A stretch of DNA of 64,000 nt from Natrarchaeobius chitinivorans (GTDB lineage: Archaea > Halobacteriota > Halobacteria > Halobacteriales > Natrialbaceae), in assembly GCF_003841505.1 (NCBI RefSeq), contig NZ_REGA01000014.1, forward strand, positions 62,001-126,000, in the 5' to 3' direction. Positions 1-8,659 of the stretch are shown here, piece by piece. Position numbers and translations under genes: made by a program. The notes under the pieces were generated by a model. It had not been told where the DNA came from. It saw only the letters and a list, made by a program, of their open reading frames with translations, and did no database searches. Within the stretch, counting starts at the first letter, position 1. Every line of letters begins with the position of its first letter.

Positions 1-507
1 GGGAAGATCGGGTGCGATCACGACGAACGTAAACGTCGTGCTGTAGTGATCCGCGTTCGCGTCGATCCACTCGACGGCGAGTTCGTGGCCGAGCGTGATC
101 AGCGACTCGAGTCGATCCTGGGTCACCCGCGGCTCTCGAGTCACGAACAGGTGTTCGTACGCTTCGTGGTGAGCGTCGGTCACCACGGGGTGGAGAACAT
201 GTTTCGAACTCTCGATCTGTGACTTCCCGTAGAGATCGAACCGCTCGGCACCGACGACCCTGTCTCTCTCGAGATCGTAGTTTGTAGACAGGCGGTCGGC
301 GACCCGATCGACGTACTCACCCTCCCAGTCGGAGAGGTCCTCTGCCCCACCGAGACTGGCCTCGTCGGTCACGTCGTCTCCATCCGTAGAGACCGGTTCG
401 TCGACCCCCTCGCTCGGTCCGGCGTCTTCGGCCGGTTCTCGAGAGAACCGGTCGGCCACGCTCCCGTTCGGTTCGGTATCGGTCCCGTCGGCAGGTCGGT
501 CGGTCAT
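1..507 (-). CDS. Hypothetical protein, N-terminal part (runs off the window)
   Basis: The reading frame opens at an ATG at 507 on the minus strand and stays open for 169 codons to the window edge, so the C-terminus is missing. The first 50 or so residues are an acidic, low-complexity Asp/Glu/Thr stretch typical of haloarchaeal linkers. A more ordered region follows, with a WEGEYVDRVADRL segment and a VTDAHHEAYEHLFVTRE segment. I do not recognise the family and assign no function. Codon use matches the neighbours. It lies downstream of moeA on the same strand, separated by about 210 bases, so co-transcription is possible but not shown. Confidence 0.7.
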   Translation of the reverse strand, partial: MTDRPADGTDTEPNGSVADRFSREPAEDAGPSEGVDEPVSTDGDDVTDEASLGGAEDLSDWEGEYVDRVADRLSTNYDLERDRVVGAERFDLYGKSQIESSKHVLHPVVTDAHHEAYEHLFVTREPRVTQDRLESLITLGHELAVEWIDANADHYSTTFTFVVIAPDLP

Positions 508-720
508 GGTACGATCTCGCTGCCGTTGGGTTTCGAGCAAGAGCACTTAAAGCGTGCGCCGCTTGCGCGAAGAATCGGTCGTCCGAATCGGCGGTCAGAC
601 GAACGGCAGTACCGGCTGCCACTGGTGGCACACTACTCGCAATCCGGGACCCCCGTTCCCGACGTTTCGCTCACGGCTCCCGCTGATCGCCGTTCGATGG
701 ACGGGATCGAAACCGGATCG

Positions 721-1947
721 TTACTCGAGGACGGGATACGGGATGACCGACACCGTTTCCCCCTGCTCGAGGGGGGATTTCGTGACGACGACGCCGTCGG
801 CGTTGCTCGCCCGTGTGCTCGAAGAGAGGACGCTCGGATCGAACTGGCGGTCGTAGACGGAAAGCGGCGAGTCGGCGTGGCCGAGCCCGGTGGCCACAGA
901 GCCGTCGTCCTCCCCCTCGAGCAGGACGGGAATGACGTACTCGAATCCCTCGGGCCCGAGTTCGACGTCGTGGGTCATCGTCGCGTCGACCGTCGCCAGC
1001 GCGGTCTCGCCCCTGAAAAACGGCCGCATCACGAGCGTCGAGATCGTGTGCGCGCCGATGGGTTTGCCCGGAATCGCGAACGCGACGGCGTCGTGGTCGG
1101 GCATGGTCGCCATCGCGATGGGCTTGCCGGGGCGGATGCGAACGCGGTGAAACGAGACCTCGCCGAGCGAGTCGAGAGCGCGGACGACGTGATCCTTGTG
1201 GCCGACGCTCGTCCCGCCGGTCGTCACCACGACGTCGTACTCGCTCGCGAGGCGATCGATGGCGGACTCGACGCGGTCGTACTCGTCGGGGACGCTTCCC
1301 TCGTAGGTGGCCTCGTGGCCCCACGAGCGCACCAGTCCGGCGAGCATGTCCGAATCGAGATCGGCGATCCGGCCCTCGTGGATCTCCGTACCGGTCGCGA
1401 GTACACCCGTCGAAAACCGCTCGTAGACGGGGACGGTCTCGCGTCCCAGGTCGCCCAGCAGGATCGCGTCCTTGGGCGACAGTCGTTCACCCCGTTCGAA
1501 CAGCGTCTCCCCCGCCGAAAGGTTGCTCCCGCGCTCGTAGGTGTACGTTCCTGGCTCGAGTTCTACGCCCCGAAGCAGGCCGTCCTCGACCGACGATTCT
1601 TCGCGTTTGAGCACCGCGTTCGCCTCCGGCGGGAGCGGTGCGCCGGTCGCGATCGCCACCGCCTCCCCGGAGTCGATGGAGGGCGGTTCGTCCTCCGGAA
1701 ACACCTCTTCGTCGACGAGCGCTAGGGGGTAGTCGTCCGTCGCGTCGAAGGCGTAGCCGTCCATCGTCGCACGATCGTGTGCCGGAACGTCGTAGTCGGC
1801 GACGATCGGTTCCGCGAGTGTCCGGCCACCGATCGCGTCGAGGGAGACCGATTCGGCCCTGTGTGACGAGAGGACGGCCGACCGCCGCTCCAGCACGAGT
1901 TCCGTCGCCTCGCTGCGCCAACGCATCTCGTCGTGTCCGTGGTCCAT
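721..1947 (-). CDS. moeA: Molybdopterin molybdenumtransferase MoeA
   Basis: The 408-residue product has the full MoeA/gephyrin-E layout. It inserts molybdate into adenylated molybdopterin, the last step of molybdenum cofactor synthesis in the cytoplasm. Visible marks are PAHDRATMDGYAF near residue 55 (the DRSxxDGYA signature), the molybdopterin-binding TGGTSVG near residue 243 and RIRPGKPIAMA just after. IPGKPIGA stands where most MoeA proteins have PGNPV. Length is normal for a single-copy MoeA without extra fused domains. The ATG at 1947 gives a short polar leader before the conserved helix, and an ATG seven codons later is also possible. No other cofactor-synthesis gene is adjacent. Confidence 0.93.
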   Translation of the reverse strand: MDHGHDEMRWRSEATELVLERRSAVLSSHRAESVSLDAIGGRTLAEPIVADYDVPAHDRATMDGYAFDATDDYPLALVDEEVFPEDEPPSIDSGEAVAIATGAPLPPEANAVLKREESSVEDGLLRGVELEPGTYTYERGSNLSAGETLFERGERLSPKDAILLGDLGRETVPVYERFSTGVLATGTEIHEGRIADLDSDMLAGLVRSWGHEATYEGSVPDEYDRVESAIDRLASEYDVVVTTGGTSVGHKDHVVRALDSLGEVSFHRVRIRPGKPIAMATMPDHDAVAFAIPGKPIGAHTISTLVMRPFFRGETALATVDATMTHDVELGPEGFEYVIPVLLEGEDDGSVATGLGHADSPLSVYDRQFDPSVLSSSTRASNADGVVVTKSPLEQGETVSVIPYPVLE

Positions 1948-2391
1948 AGCGGCGTATTGGTCGGACCGTCAGTTGAATCATGCGGTGTGTGGACCCGGGA
2001 ACATATCTGTGTGGACTATATGAGTCACCTATGTCATATCGGAATGTATGAGTCGTCGTACCTGTCGATCGAAATCGAACTCGACCCCGACAAAACTCGA
2101 GTCACGACGAACCAGTCGTGCGGTAGGTGGCTTCTGTACGGCCGGTTCGATTCGATAGCGAAATCGTTCAATTCGGGGTCCGCGTTCGAACGTGCTCCGG
2201 CACCCGAAACATCGACGTGATCGTCGAAGGAACTACTCGAGGTAGACAGCGACGGTAAGCGATTGCGATCGCTCGTAGCGGTCAGTTTCTGTGCGTGAGT
2301 CGAGAACGAACACGCGGCGGGGAGTACTGGAATCTATACTGTCGAAATCCTTCTAAATACGGTTTATAGTATAATAACTGGTAAATTTGAT
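1948..2391. other. Intergenic region without a convincing gene
   Basis: This gap separates the 5' end of moeA from the 3' end of ychF; both genes are on the minus strand. It contains a possible 58-codon plus-strand frame from an ATG at 2044, which has no recognisable homology or promoter. An AT-rich palindromic patch at about 2331-2376 (ATACT...AGTAT arms) lies just past the ychF stop and could help end transcription. Nothing else is supported. Confidence 0.5.
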
Positions 2392-3591
2392 TCAGTTGGT
2401 CGTAATGACTTCGATCACGTCCCGAGGCTGGACCTCGTAGTCCTTGCCCAGTTGGCGGTTGCTCCGACAGTCGATCGCGTGCAAGAACCCGTCACCGATG
2501 TCGGAGTGGAGGCTGTACGCGAAGTCCTCCGCACTCGAGTTCGGCGGGATCAGGTAACAGTCGGGAAGTACCTCGCCGCGCTCGTTTCCGAGACCGTTCG
2601 CCCCGCCGGGAAACACCGGTGTGACGCCGAGTACGTCGAACAGCGCGGCCTCGAGCGCCGCCTGGATGCCCGTCGCGCCGTAGTCGTCGAGAAAGTCGCG
2701 GATCTGCTCGAGGCCCTCCTCCTGTTCGTCGGAGACGTCGCCGCTGATGGCGAAGTCGTCGTCTCCGGGTCGGTAGTCGACGACGCCCGCCTTGTCGGCG
2801 GATTTGAGCGCTTTCTCGGCGTGGGCGCTACAGGGAACGATCGTGAGGTGATCGTAGTCGGGGTCGGCCGTGATCTCCTCGTAGTTCGCCTGTGCTTCGG
2901 GCGTGTCCATCTTGTTCGCCGCGATCAGCATCGGCTTGGTCTCCATCCGGATCTCGCGGGCGAGTGCGAGTTTGTCCGCCTCGTCCCACTCGTCGGGATC
3001 GAAGCCGACGTCGGTCCGGCGGATGAGCCGCTTGATCTCGTCTTCGTTCGTCTTGAACGCGCTCATCTGAGTGGCGAGTTCCTCCTCGATAGCGTCGTCC
3101 TCGGTGGTGTACCCCGACTCGTAGCGTTCGATCCCCTTCTCTAAGACGCCGAGATACCACTGGTCGAGTTCCTCCTCTAAGAACGCGATGTCCTCGCGCG
3201 GGTCGTGGCCTTCGGTGGGTTCGCCCTCGAGGTCGGTCGTCCCCGAGAAGTCGACGACGTGGACGAGGACGTCGGTTTCGTTCAGGTCGGTGAGAAACTG
3301 ATTCCCGAGGCCGTTACCCTCGTGGGCGCCGGGGATGAGCCCTGCGACGTCGACGAGTTTCGTCGGGACGAAGCGGGTGCCGTCGGCACAGAAGCCGACG
3401 TTCGGCGTACACTCCTCGTCGAACTCGGGTGCCGCACAGTCGACGCGAACGTACGCCTCGCCGACGCTCGGATCGATCGTCGTAAACGGGTAGGCCCCCT
3501 CGGGCACGTCGTTCATCGTCGCCGCGTTGAAAAAGGAGGACTTGCCGACGGAGGGTTTGCCGACGAGTCCGATCCGGAAATCCGTACTCAT
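2392..3591 (-). CDS. ychF: YchF/OLA1-family P-loop GTPase
   Basis: A 399-residue translation-linked P-loop NTPase of the Obg/YchF family, thought to act at the ribosome. It begins with IGLVGKPSVGKSSFF (P-loop) at residue 6, has DVAGLIPGA as the G3 region and NKMD as the G4 motif. NKMD is the GTP-selecting form, unlike the NMNE of the ATP-preferring bacterial and human proteins. A C-terminal TGS-like region ends at DVIEVITTN. The start at 3591 places the first P-loop strand at residue 5. The frame stays open for another 103 codons upstream, but those codons run through a palindromic mobile element and carry no protein signature, so a 502-residue call would be wrong. Confidence 0.94.
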   Translation of the reverse strand: MSTDFRIGLVGKPSVGKSSFFNAATMNDVPEGAYPFTTIDPSVGEAYVRVDCAAPEFDEECTPNVGFCADGTRFVPTKLVDVAGLIPGAHEGNGLGNQFLTDLNETDVLVHVVDFSGTTDLEGEPTEGHDPREDIAFLEEELDQWYLGVLEKGIERYESGYTTEDDAIEEELATQMSAFKTNEDEIKRLIRRTDVGFDPDEWDEADKLALAREIRMETKPMLIAANKMDTPEAQANYEEITADPDYDHLTIVPCSAHAEKALKSADKAGVVDYRPGDDDFAISGDVSDEQEEGLEQIRDFLDDYGATGIQAALEAALFDVLGVTPVFPGGANGLGNERGEVLPDCYLIPPNSSAEDFAYSLHSDIGDGFLHAIDCRSNRQLGKDYEVQPRDVIEVITTN

Positions 3592-3681
3592 TACTCGTCT
3601 CTGGGATGGCCCGCCTAAACGGGTTACTGTCTGCGGGCACATTGGTGTGCGATCACGTGGCTTATCGGACAGTTGTCGTTC

Positions 3682-3785
3682 ATACTGTCGGACAGAACTA
3701 TTTGAAGATCGGTTGCTCTCCTGCGGTCGTCTCCGATGGCGACGGCCGCGAATTTGCGACCTCACTGACTTCTGTCCGACAGTAT
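3682..3785. mobile_element. Family A fold-back element, copy A1 (MITE-like, intact)
   Basis: A 104-bp element with perfect 16-bp terminal inverted repeats: ATACTGTCGGACAGAA at 3682-3697 and its exact reverse complement at 3770-3785. Counting the element from TACTG to CAGTA, it is flanked by TCA on both sides, which fits a 3-bp target duplication. The interior can also fold, with a GCGGTCGTC arm facing GACGGCCGC. It encodes nothing of its own. Other copies are at 39117, 42479, 43080 and 44881, with single ends at 16788, 47316 and 51552. The rest of the 3592-3951 gap between ychF and the zinc-finger gene shows no gene. Confidence 0.85.
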
Positions 3786-3951
3786 CAGTACCGGTGATCG
3801 CCGACCTCATCCGGACAATCAGCGCTAAAAGACGACATCGATCCGAATCAGCCGACTCGCGGACGAGACCGAACCGGTTACTCGTCGATACCGTCATCAA
3901 ACAGTGACAGTCTGCACGACTTATTTGTAAGCCGCTGTGGATGTTGGTCGT

Positions 3952-4314
3952 ATGAGCTCCGACACCGATCCCGTGCCGACTGCCAAACCACTACCGCGGC
4001 CCGACGAACCGGACCGCGACGACCGAGCGTCGGTCGGCTGCGACGCGGTCGTTCCCGAAACCGACGAGTCGGGGCGGGACGACGACGATCCGTCGCCAGC
4101 CTCGAGCGCTTCGCGCGACGGCTCCGGAGTCGCTCGCTGTGGGACCTGCGGGGCGGCGATCGGTCCTCGAGCGTACCGACTCAGCAGAATCGTGACGGAC
4201 GGAACCGAGACGACCGCGACTCACTACTGCAGCAAGACCTGTTTCCCGGACGAGTCGACGCTCGAGCGCGAGGAGTCGTCCCGTCGGTCACGCGACTGGT
4301 CGTACTGTCGGTGA
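3952..4314 (+). CDS. Small CxxC zinc-finger protein (haloarchaeal)
   Basis: The 120-residue product has a disordered acidic N-terminal half (residues 1-60, rich in Asp, Pro and Ser). A compact metal-binding half follows, with RCGTCGAAIG near residue 67 and HYCSKTCF near residue 93. Two CxxC-type knuckles about 25 residues apart suggest one bound zinc. It resembles short haloarchaeal DUF7576-type proteins, but that family name is from memory and unverified. ATG at 3952 is preferred over an in-frame GTG five codons upstream. The role is unknown; RNA, DNA or protein binding are all possible. Confidence 0.65.
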   Translation: MSSDTDPVPTAKPLPRPDEPDRDDRASVGCDAVVPETDESGRDDDDPSPASSASRDGSGVARCGTCGAAIGPRAYRLSRIVTDGTETTATHYCSKTCFPDESTLEREESSRRSRDWSYCR

Positions 4315-4320
4315 CGCCGG

Positions 4321-4599
4321 TTAGCTCGCGATTGCCTTCCAGCTCCAGCCGGCGATCGCGACGACGATCACCGCGAGGACGACGAACGCACCCCACTGCT
4401 GCGTTTCGGTCGTCGCGACCGGCGCGAAGACGTCGACGAGCCCCGTCGCCTGCATCAGCGCGATCACGACCAACAGCATCGCGAGTATCGAGACGACCGC
4501 GATCCCGACCCAGTTGCGAGCCATCCGCTGCCCCTCCTTCTCGGCCTCCTGCTTGTCAGTCGTGGGCGTCTCGGTCGGCTCTCGATCGGGTTCGGACAT
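4321..4599 (-). CDS. Small two-helix membrane protein
   Basis: A 92-residue protein of unknown function. An acidic, lysine-containing N-terminal tail (about 27 residues) is followed by two hydrophobic helices: about residues 30-50 (WVGIAVVSILAMLLVVIAL) and about residues 69-88 (WGAFVVLAVIVVAIAGW). Both termini probably face the cytoplasm. It ends 6 bases from the convergent zinc-finger gene, and about 90 bases separate it from the aminotransferase gene upstream. This shape is common among conserved small haloarchaeal membrane proteins. Nothing in the sequence points to a substrate or partner. Confidence 0.65.
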   Translation of the reverse strand: MSEPDREPTETPTTDKQEAEKEGQRMARNWVGIAVVSILAMLLVVIALMQATGLVDVFAPVATTETQQWGAFVVLAVIVVAIAGWSWKAIAS

Positions 4600-4689
4600 A
4601 CCCGTACTTGGATCGGCGGGAGGGAAACCGTTCCACCTGCAGACTCCGGGCCGCGAGGTCGCCGGGCTGGGCGATCGATCACGGGGCCG

Positions 4690-5796
4690 TCACTCGAGGA
4701 CGGCCGCGAGCGCGTCCATCGCCCGGTCGACGCGTTCGACGCGCGCGTTGTGGCCCATGTGGCCGATCCGAAGAACGTCGTCCTCGTGGTCGCCGAGCCC
4801 GGTGGCCAGCGCCACGCCGTGTTCCTCGAGGATCGTCCGCTGGAGGTCGCCCGCGTCGTCGACCGCGAGCGCGGTCACCGTCGGCGAGCAGTCGTTCTCG
4901 TCTGCCGGAAACGGCTCGAGGCCGAGTTCCGCGGCCCGTTCGCGACAGCGTCGAGCGGCCGCCTCGTGGCGCTCGAACACTGATTCCATGCCTTCCTCGA
5001 GCAACAGATCGGCGGCCGCGTCGAGACCGGCGAGGTTGGCGGTGAGGTGGGTGTAGGGGAACCACTCGTCCTCGACGGCGGTCCGCCAGGGCTCGAGATC
5101 GGTGTAGAACGTGGCGTTCTCGACGGACTCCATCCGGTTCCAGGCGCGGTCGCTGATCGAGCAGATCGTCAGTCCCGGCGGCGCGCTGAAGCACTTCTGG
5201 CTGCCGCCGATACAGACGTCGATCGACTCGGTCGGAACCGGAGCGCCGCCGAGCGACGAGACCGCGTCGACGATCGAGACGACGCCGCGGTCCTCGAGGA
5301 GTTCGAGGATCTCCTCGAGGCCGTTCAGCGTCCCCGTCGGCGTCTCGCAGTGGACCATCGTCGCGACGTCGTAGTCGGCGTCGGCGAGTTCGTCCGCGAC
5401 GGCGTCGGCCGAGAGCGTTTCGTCGTCCGGGACGCGACAGGTGACGGCCTCGCCGCCGTTGGACTCGACGAAGTCGGCGAACCCGTCGCCGTAGGTGCCG
5501 TTCGAGAGACATAGCACTCGATCTCCCTCCCCGACCAGCGAGGCGACGGCCGCCTCGAGGCCGAGGATACCTTCGCCGCCGAGGACGACGAGGTCCATCC
5601 CCGCGTCGCCAGTTCCGGTCGGCGCGCCGGCCGCGTCCGCCCGGAAGATGCGCTCGAGTTTGTCGAGCAGTTCCCGGTACGACTCGAAGTAGTCGGGCTC
5701 GACGTCGGGGTTGGGCATCGGCTCGGCCATTCGATCCCGAATTGCGTCCGGTATCTCCGTCGGTCCCGGCGTCATCCGCAGTCTCTCGGATCCCAT
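4690..5796 (-). CDS. Class V PLP aminotransferase (alanine-glyoxylate / serine-pyruvate type)
   Basis: A 368-residue fold-type I, class V aminotransferase. It starts with RLRMTPGPTEIPDAI, the N-terminal TPGPT signature of alanine-glyoxylate and serine-pyruvate aminotransferases. VDAVSSLGGAPV near residue 195 supplies the PLP-contacting Asp. GGSQKCFSAPPG near residue 215 carries the Schiff-base lysine. The C-terminal RIGHMGHNA motif is also typical. The likely reaction is amino transfer between glyoxylate or pyruvate and alanine or serine, but the exact substrate cannot be read from the sequence. It stands alone, between a small membrane protein and a methyltransferase on the same strand. Confidence 0.9.
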   Translation of the reverse strand: MGSERLRMTPGPTEIPDAIRDRMAEPMPNPDVEPDYFESYRELLDKLERIFRADAAGAPTGTGDAGMDLVVLGGEGILGLEAAVASLVGEGDRVLCLSNGTYGDGFADFVESNGGEAVTCRVPDDETLSADAVADELADADYDVATMVHCETPTGTLNGLEEILELLEDRGVVSIVDAVSSLGGAPVPTESIDVCIGGSQKCFSAPPGLTICSISDRAWNRMESVENATFYTDLEPWRTAVEDEWFPYTHLTANLAGLDAAADLLLEEGMESVFERHEAAARRCRERAAELGLEPFPADENDCSPTVTALAVDDAGDLQRTILEEHGVALATGLGDHEDDVLRIGHMGHNARVERVDRAMDALAAVLE

Positions 5797-5898
5797 GGCT
5801 ACACCGCGGACCGCCGGGACGATAAATTCGATCCCGACGCGTCGTCCCGGCCTCCGTCGGTTCCGATTCGGATGGAGCGTCGCCGGCAGCGGTTCGTA

Positions 5899-6570
5899 TC
5901 AACCCAGCAGACGCGCCCCGGAACCCGTTCTGGTCAGCGTCCCGCGGACGAACGGGGTCACCGGAAAGACGCCGAATCGGACGCGTTCGACCTCCTCGAG
6001 CGCGAAGGCGTCGTGGGAAACGAATCGGGGAACCGTCTCGCGGTTCAGGTGACAGCCACCCGCGGCGCGCGTCCAGAGCGGATCCAGCAGGTCCTGGCCC
6101 CGCCCGCGCCAGCCGCCGGCGCGGACGTGCTCGAGGAATCGAAACTCGCCCCCGGGCTTCAGCACGCGCGCAGCCTCCTCGAGTGCGGCGTCGGGGTCCT
6201 CGATCGTACAGAACACGAGCGACGCGATGACGAGGTCGAAACTCCCGTCGGGGTACGGAAGCGACTCGGCGCGAGCACCCCGGATGTCGACCGCGAAGTC
6301 GCCGTCCCGAGCGGCCTCGACTGCCCGCCGGCGCATGTGTGGATCGGGTTCGATCGCGTGGTACTCGACGTTCTCGCCGGCGACGTACGGAAACATCGCG
6401 CCGTCGCCGGCACCGATCTCGAGGACCCGGCCCGAGAGGTCCCGCGCGAGCCACTCACGGTGCGATCGCAACAGAAGCGCGTTCGGCAGCAGGTCGTAGA
6501 CAGCGGCGAACGCGGGGTGAGAGATCTCGCGGTCGGTCCGGCTCGAGGCTCGAGCGCTCCGGTCAGCCAT
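5899..6570 (-). CDS. Class I SAM-dependent methyltransferase (UbiE/Methyltransf_11 type)
   Basis: A 223-residue methyltransferase with the Rossmann SAM-binding signature VLEIGAGDGAMFPYV (motif I) near residue 52. An acidic motif II follows (EYHAIEPDPHM), then SLPYPDGSFDLVIASLVFC (motifs III-IV) and RVLKPGGEFRFLEHV (motif V), the order seen in small-molecule methyltransferases such as UbiE relatives. The HPAFAAVYDLLP leader resembles the phospholipid/quinone methyltransferase group. The substrate is unknown. The last residues GSGARLLG end the frame normally. The next minus-strand gene downstream is the aminotransferase, about 100 bases away. Confidence 0.82.
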   Translation of the reverse strand: MADRSARASSRTDREISHPAFAAVYDLLPNALLLRSHREWLARDLSGRVLEIGAGDGAMFPYVAGENVEYHAIEPDPHMRRRAVEAARDGDFAVDIRGARAESLPYPDGSFDLVIASLVFCTIEDPDAALEEAARVLKPGGEFRFLEHVRAGGWRGRGQDLLDPLWTRAAGGCHLNRETVPRFVSHDAFALEEVERVRFGVFPVTPFVRGTLTRTGSGARLLG

Positions 6571-6646
6571 ACGCGTCTCGAGGACGGCCCAGCCGGTAAC
6601 CGTTTCCCCGTCGGTGGCGGGATCACTGGAATTCGGTGTTCGTGAA

Positions 6647-7393
6647 CTACTGGAACTCGGCGTTCGTGAGAACGTCGTTGAGATCGTCGCGGATCCGTTC
6701 GCCCATCTCGCGATCTCTGGCCGTCGTCACCACACGGTTCTCCTGTACGCTCGAGCCGTCCCGGAGGAGCATGCGAACGTTTCCGCCGTCGTCGGCACGC
6801 GTGACTTTCGCTCGGAGTCCCGATTGGGATCCCGTTCCGCCGGCGTCGATGGGACCCGGAATGACCTTCTTGACGTGTGGGTGGTCGGCGACGATGTGAA
6901 TCGCCCGAATTCCCGTCCGGCCGCCGATGAGCGTCGAGTGGCTCCCGCCGATCTTCTCGGCCGGTGGCGTCTCGACGACGTCCAGTGCACGGTTCCCTCG
7001 GCGTTCGAGGACGGTCTCGACGGGATCGTCGCCGTCGACGCGGTAGAACGGATGGTGGACCTGTTCGCGAACGGTTCGGATTACCGGCCGCGTGCCGCCG
7101 GCGTAGACCTCTTCGGGTCGTTTGCGCCGTATCTCGTCGCCGATCCGCCCTGCGAAGTTTCGGAGTTCGACGGTCTCGTTTTCGCCGTCTTCCGGCGTCG
7201 TCGTGATCGTCGTTTCCCCGATCACCGGGCTCTCGTCGTCCCGAATCGTTTCGTCGTCCTCGTCCGCGAGCATCGTCAGCGTCGCCCGATCGCGTCCCGC
7301 TTCGAGAACGATCGTCTCCGTGTTTGCCTCCCGACAGACCAGGCAAAAGTCGCCGGGCTTCTCGAGCGGCGACGCACAATGACGACACTCCAT
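6647..7393 (-). CDS. DUF2103-type conserved archaeal protein with zinc ribbon
   Basis: A 248-residue protein opening with MECRHCASPLEKPGDFCLVC, a four-cysteine zinc ribbon. Its remainder matches what I remember of the DUF2103 family, described only as predicted metal-binding. Segments such as VVETPPAEKIGGSHSTLIGG and HIVADHPHVKKVIPGPI are conserved-looking and basic, so nucleic-acid binding is a reasonable guess. The ATG at 7393 begins exactly at the zinc ribbon. The longer frame upstream has no coding character and overlaps the neighbouring surE gene in another phase. Function is unproven. Confidence 0.75.
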   Translation of the reverse strand: MECRHCASPLEKPGDFCLVCREANTETIVLEAGRDRATLTMLADEDDETIRDDESPVIGETTITTTPEDGENETVELRNFAGRIGDEIRRKRPEEVYAGGTRPVIRTVREQVHHPFYRVDGDDPVETVLERRGNRALDVVETPPAEKIGGSHSTLIGGRTGIRAIHIVADHPHVKKVIPGPIDAGGTGSQSGLRAKVTRADDGGNVRMLLRDGSSVQENRVVTTARDREMGERIRDDLNDVLTNAEFQ

Positions 7394-7518
7394 ACCGGGA
7401 ATTGTCGACCGAACTGTAAAACCAACGCGTTTCGATCCGGGAGCGGGTAACCGATCGCCACGACGAGGACGGTACGGGTGCCGACTCGCGCTATGACCCT
7501 TCAAGGGTCGGATCGCCG

Positions 7519-8385
7519 CTACAGAATCCCCTCGAGTACGTTCCTGACGGGAGGCGTGTCGACCACCTCGTAGGGGATCCGCAGGGGTGAAATCGAAACG
7601 TTGCCCTCGAGTAGCGCGTGTCGATCGGTATCCGGTGGATCGGGAATGTCGCGGTTCGCCATCTGCTGCCAGAGACGGTTGGTCAGCCGAAACTGCCCGT
7701 CCTCGAGGGTCGCGTCCATCTCGTAGACGTCGGTCGGCCGGGTGATTTCGAGGCTCGGAGACGACTGATCGGGGCGCGGGACGTTGACGTTCAGATAGTC
7801 GATCCGGTCGAACAGTCCCGTACCGGGTGCGGCGTCGACGATTGAAGCAGTTAACTCCCCCGCTCGGGAGAATTCCGCCGGCGAGAGGGTCTCGTCGTAG
7901 CCGAGCGTGTCCATCGAGACCGCGATCGAGGGCACGCCGAGAAACGCTGCCTCCATCGCGGCGCTTACCGTCCCCGAGCGAGCGAGCACGTACGCGCCGA
8001 GGTTGGCCCCGTCGTTGCAACCGGAGACGACGAGATCAGGCGCGGGATCCAGGGCGTTGACGCCGACGATCGCGCAGTCACAGGGCGTTCCGTCGACCGC
8101 GTAGCCGAGTTCGTGATCCGTATGCGGTACCGGCGACGTGAACGCCGCTTCGGCCATGTCGATCGACGACGTTCGGTTTTCGGCGGAGTCCGTATCCTCG
8201 TCGGGGCTCGCCGACTCCACCCGGCCGTAAGACAGCGACCGTCCGACTGCGCTGCGATCGCGGTCCGGTGCGACGACGGTGACCGACCCGACCGAGGAGA
8301 GTGCGTCGAAGAGGCCACGAATCCCCGGCGCGTCGATCCCGTCGTCGTTCGTCAGGAGGATTTCCGGTTCCGATGGCAGGTCCAT
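7519..8385 (-). CDS. surE: 5'/3'-nucleotidase SurE
   Basis: A 288-residue SurE survival-protein phosphatase, which dephosphorylates nucleoside monophosphates (and in relatives short polyphosphate) with a divalent metal. The family signature ILLTNDDGIDAPGIRGL starts at residue 9 and supplies the paired metal-binding aspartates. VSGCNDGANLG near residue 120 gives the second metal site (family pattern SGxNxGxN). A haloarchaeal insertion of about 20 acidic residues (DEDTDSAENRTSS) follows the first motif. The C-terminal part ends in the usual dimer-swapping region. It is not in an obvious operon; the DUF2103 gene is about 125 bases downstream. Confidence 0.93.
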   Translation of the reverse strand: MDLPSEPEILLTNDDGIDAPGIRGLFDALSSVGSVTVVAPDRDRSAVGRSLSYGRVESASPDEDTDSAENRTSSIDMAEAAFTSPVPHTDHELGYAVDGTPCDCAIVGVNALDPAPDLVVSGCNDGANLGAYVLARSGTVSAAMEAAFLGVPSIAVSMDTLGYDETLSPAEFSRAGELTASIVDAAPGTGLFDRIDYLNVNVPRPDQSSPSLEITRPTDVYEMDATLEDGQFRLTNRLWQQMANRDIPDPPDTDRHALLEGNVSISPLRIPYEVVDTPPVRNVLEGIL

Positions 8386-8659
8386 GCGAGTGCGTACGGG
8401 CTCGTGCAGGATACGCGTACCTGTCCGAGGACGCCCCCGGACGGCTCCCCGTCTGTAGATCCAGATGGACCGCCGCCTGCATGAATCGACCAGTATGGAC
8501 GCACACTACCCACGAATACGATCGAAGATGCGTACTGACAGCACCCGAGGATACGTGCTGACAGCACCTTTCGACCGAGTGCCAGTCGGCGCACCACGAG
8601 TCTCCGCCGCCGGTGATCGTGCAGAACGCTCAAGACTCGCCCGACCGAACGGTGAACAG

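Noticed and set aside
1933-2220. A plus-strand frame of up to 95 codons (core from 2044) in the moeA-ychF gap
   Set aside because: It overlaps the moeA 5' end, has no promoter or Shine-Dalgarno and no recognisable sequence pattern.
2331-2376. Further family A or B copy
   Set aside because: It has ATACT/AGTAT arms only; no longer match to any family and the arms are too short to be informative.
2392-3900. A 502-codon version of the YchF frame starting at 3900
   Set aside because: The extra 103 codons run through fold-back element A1 and have no protein signature; the P-loop starts within six residues of the ATG at 3591.
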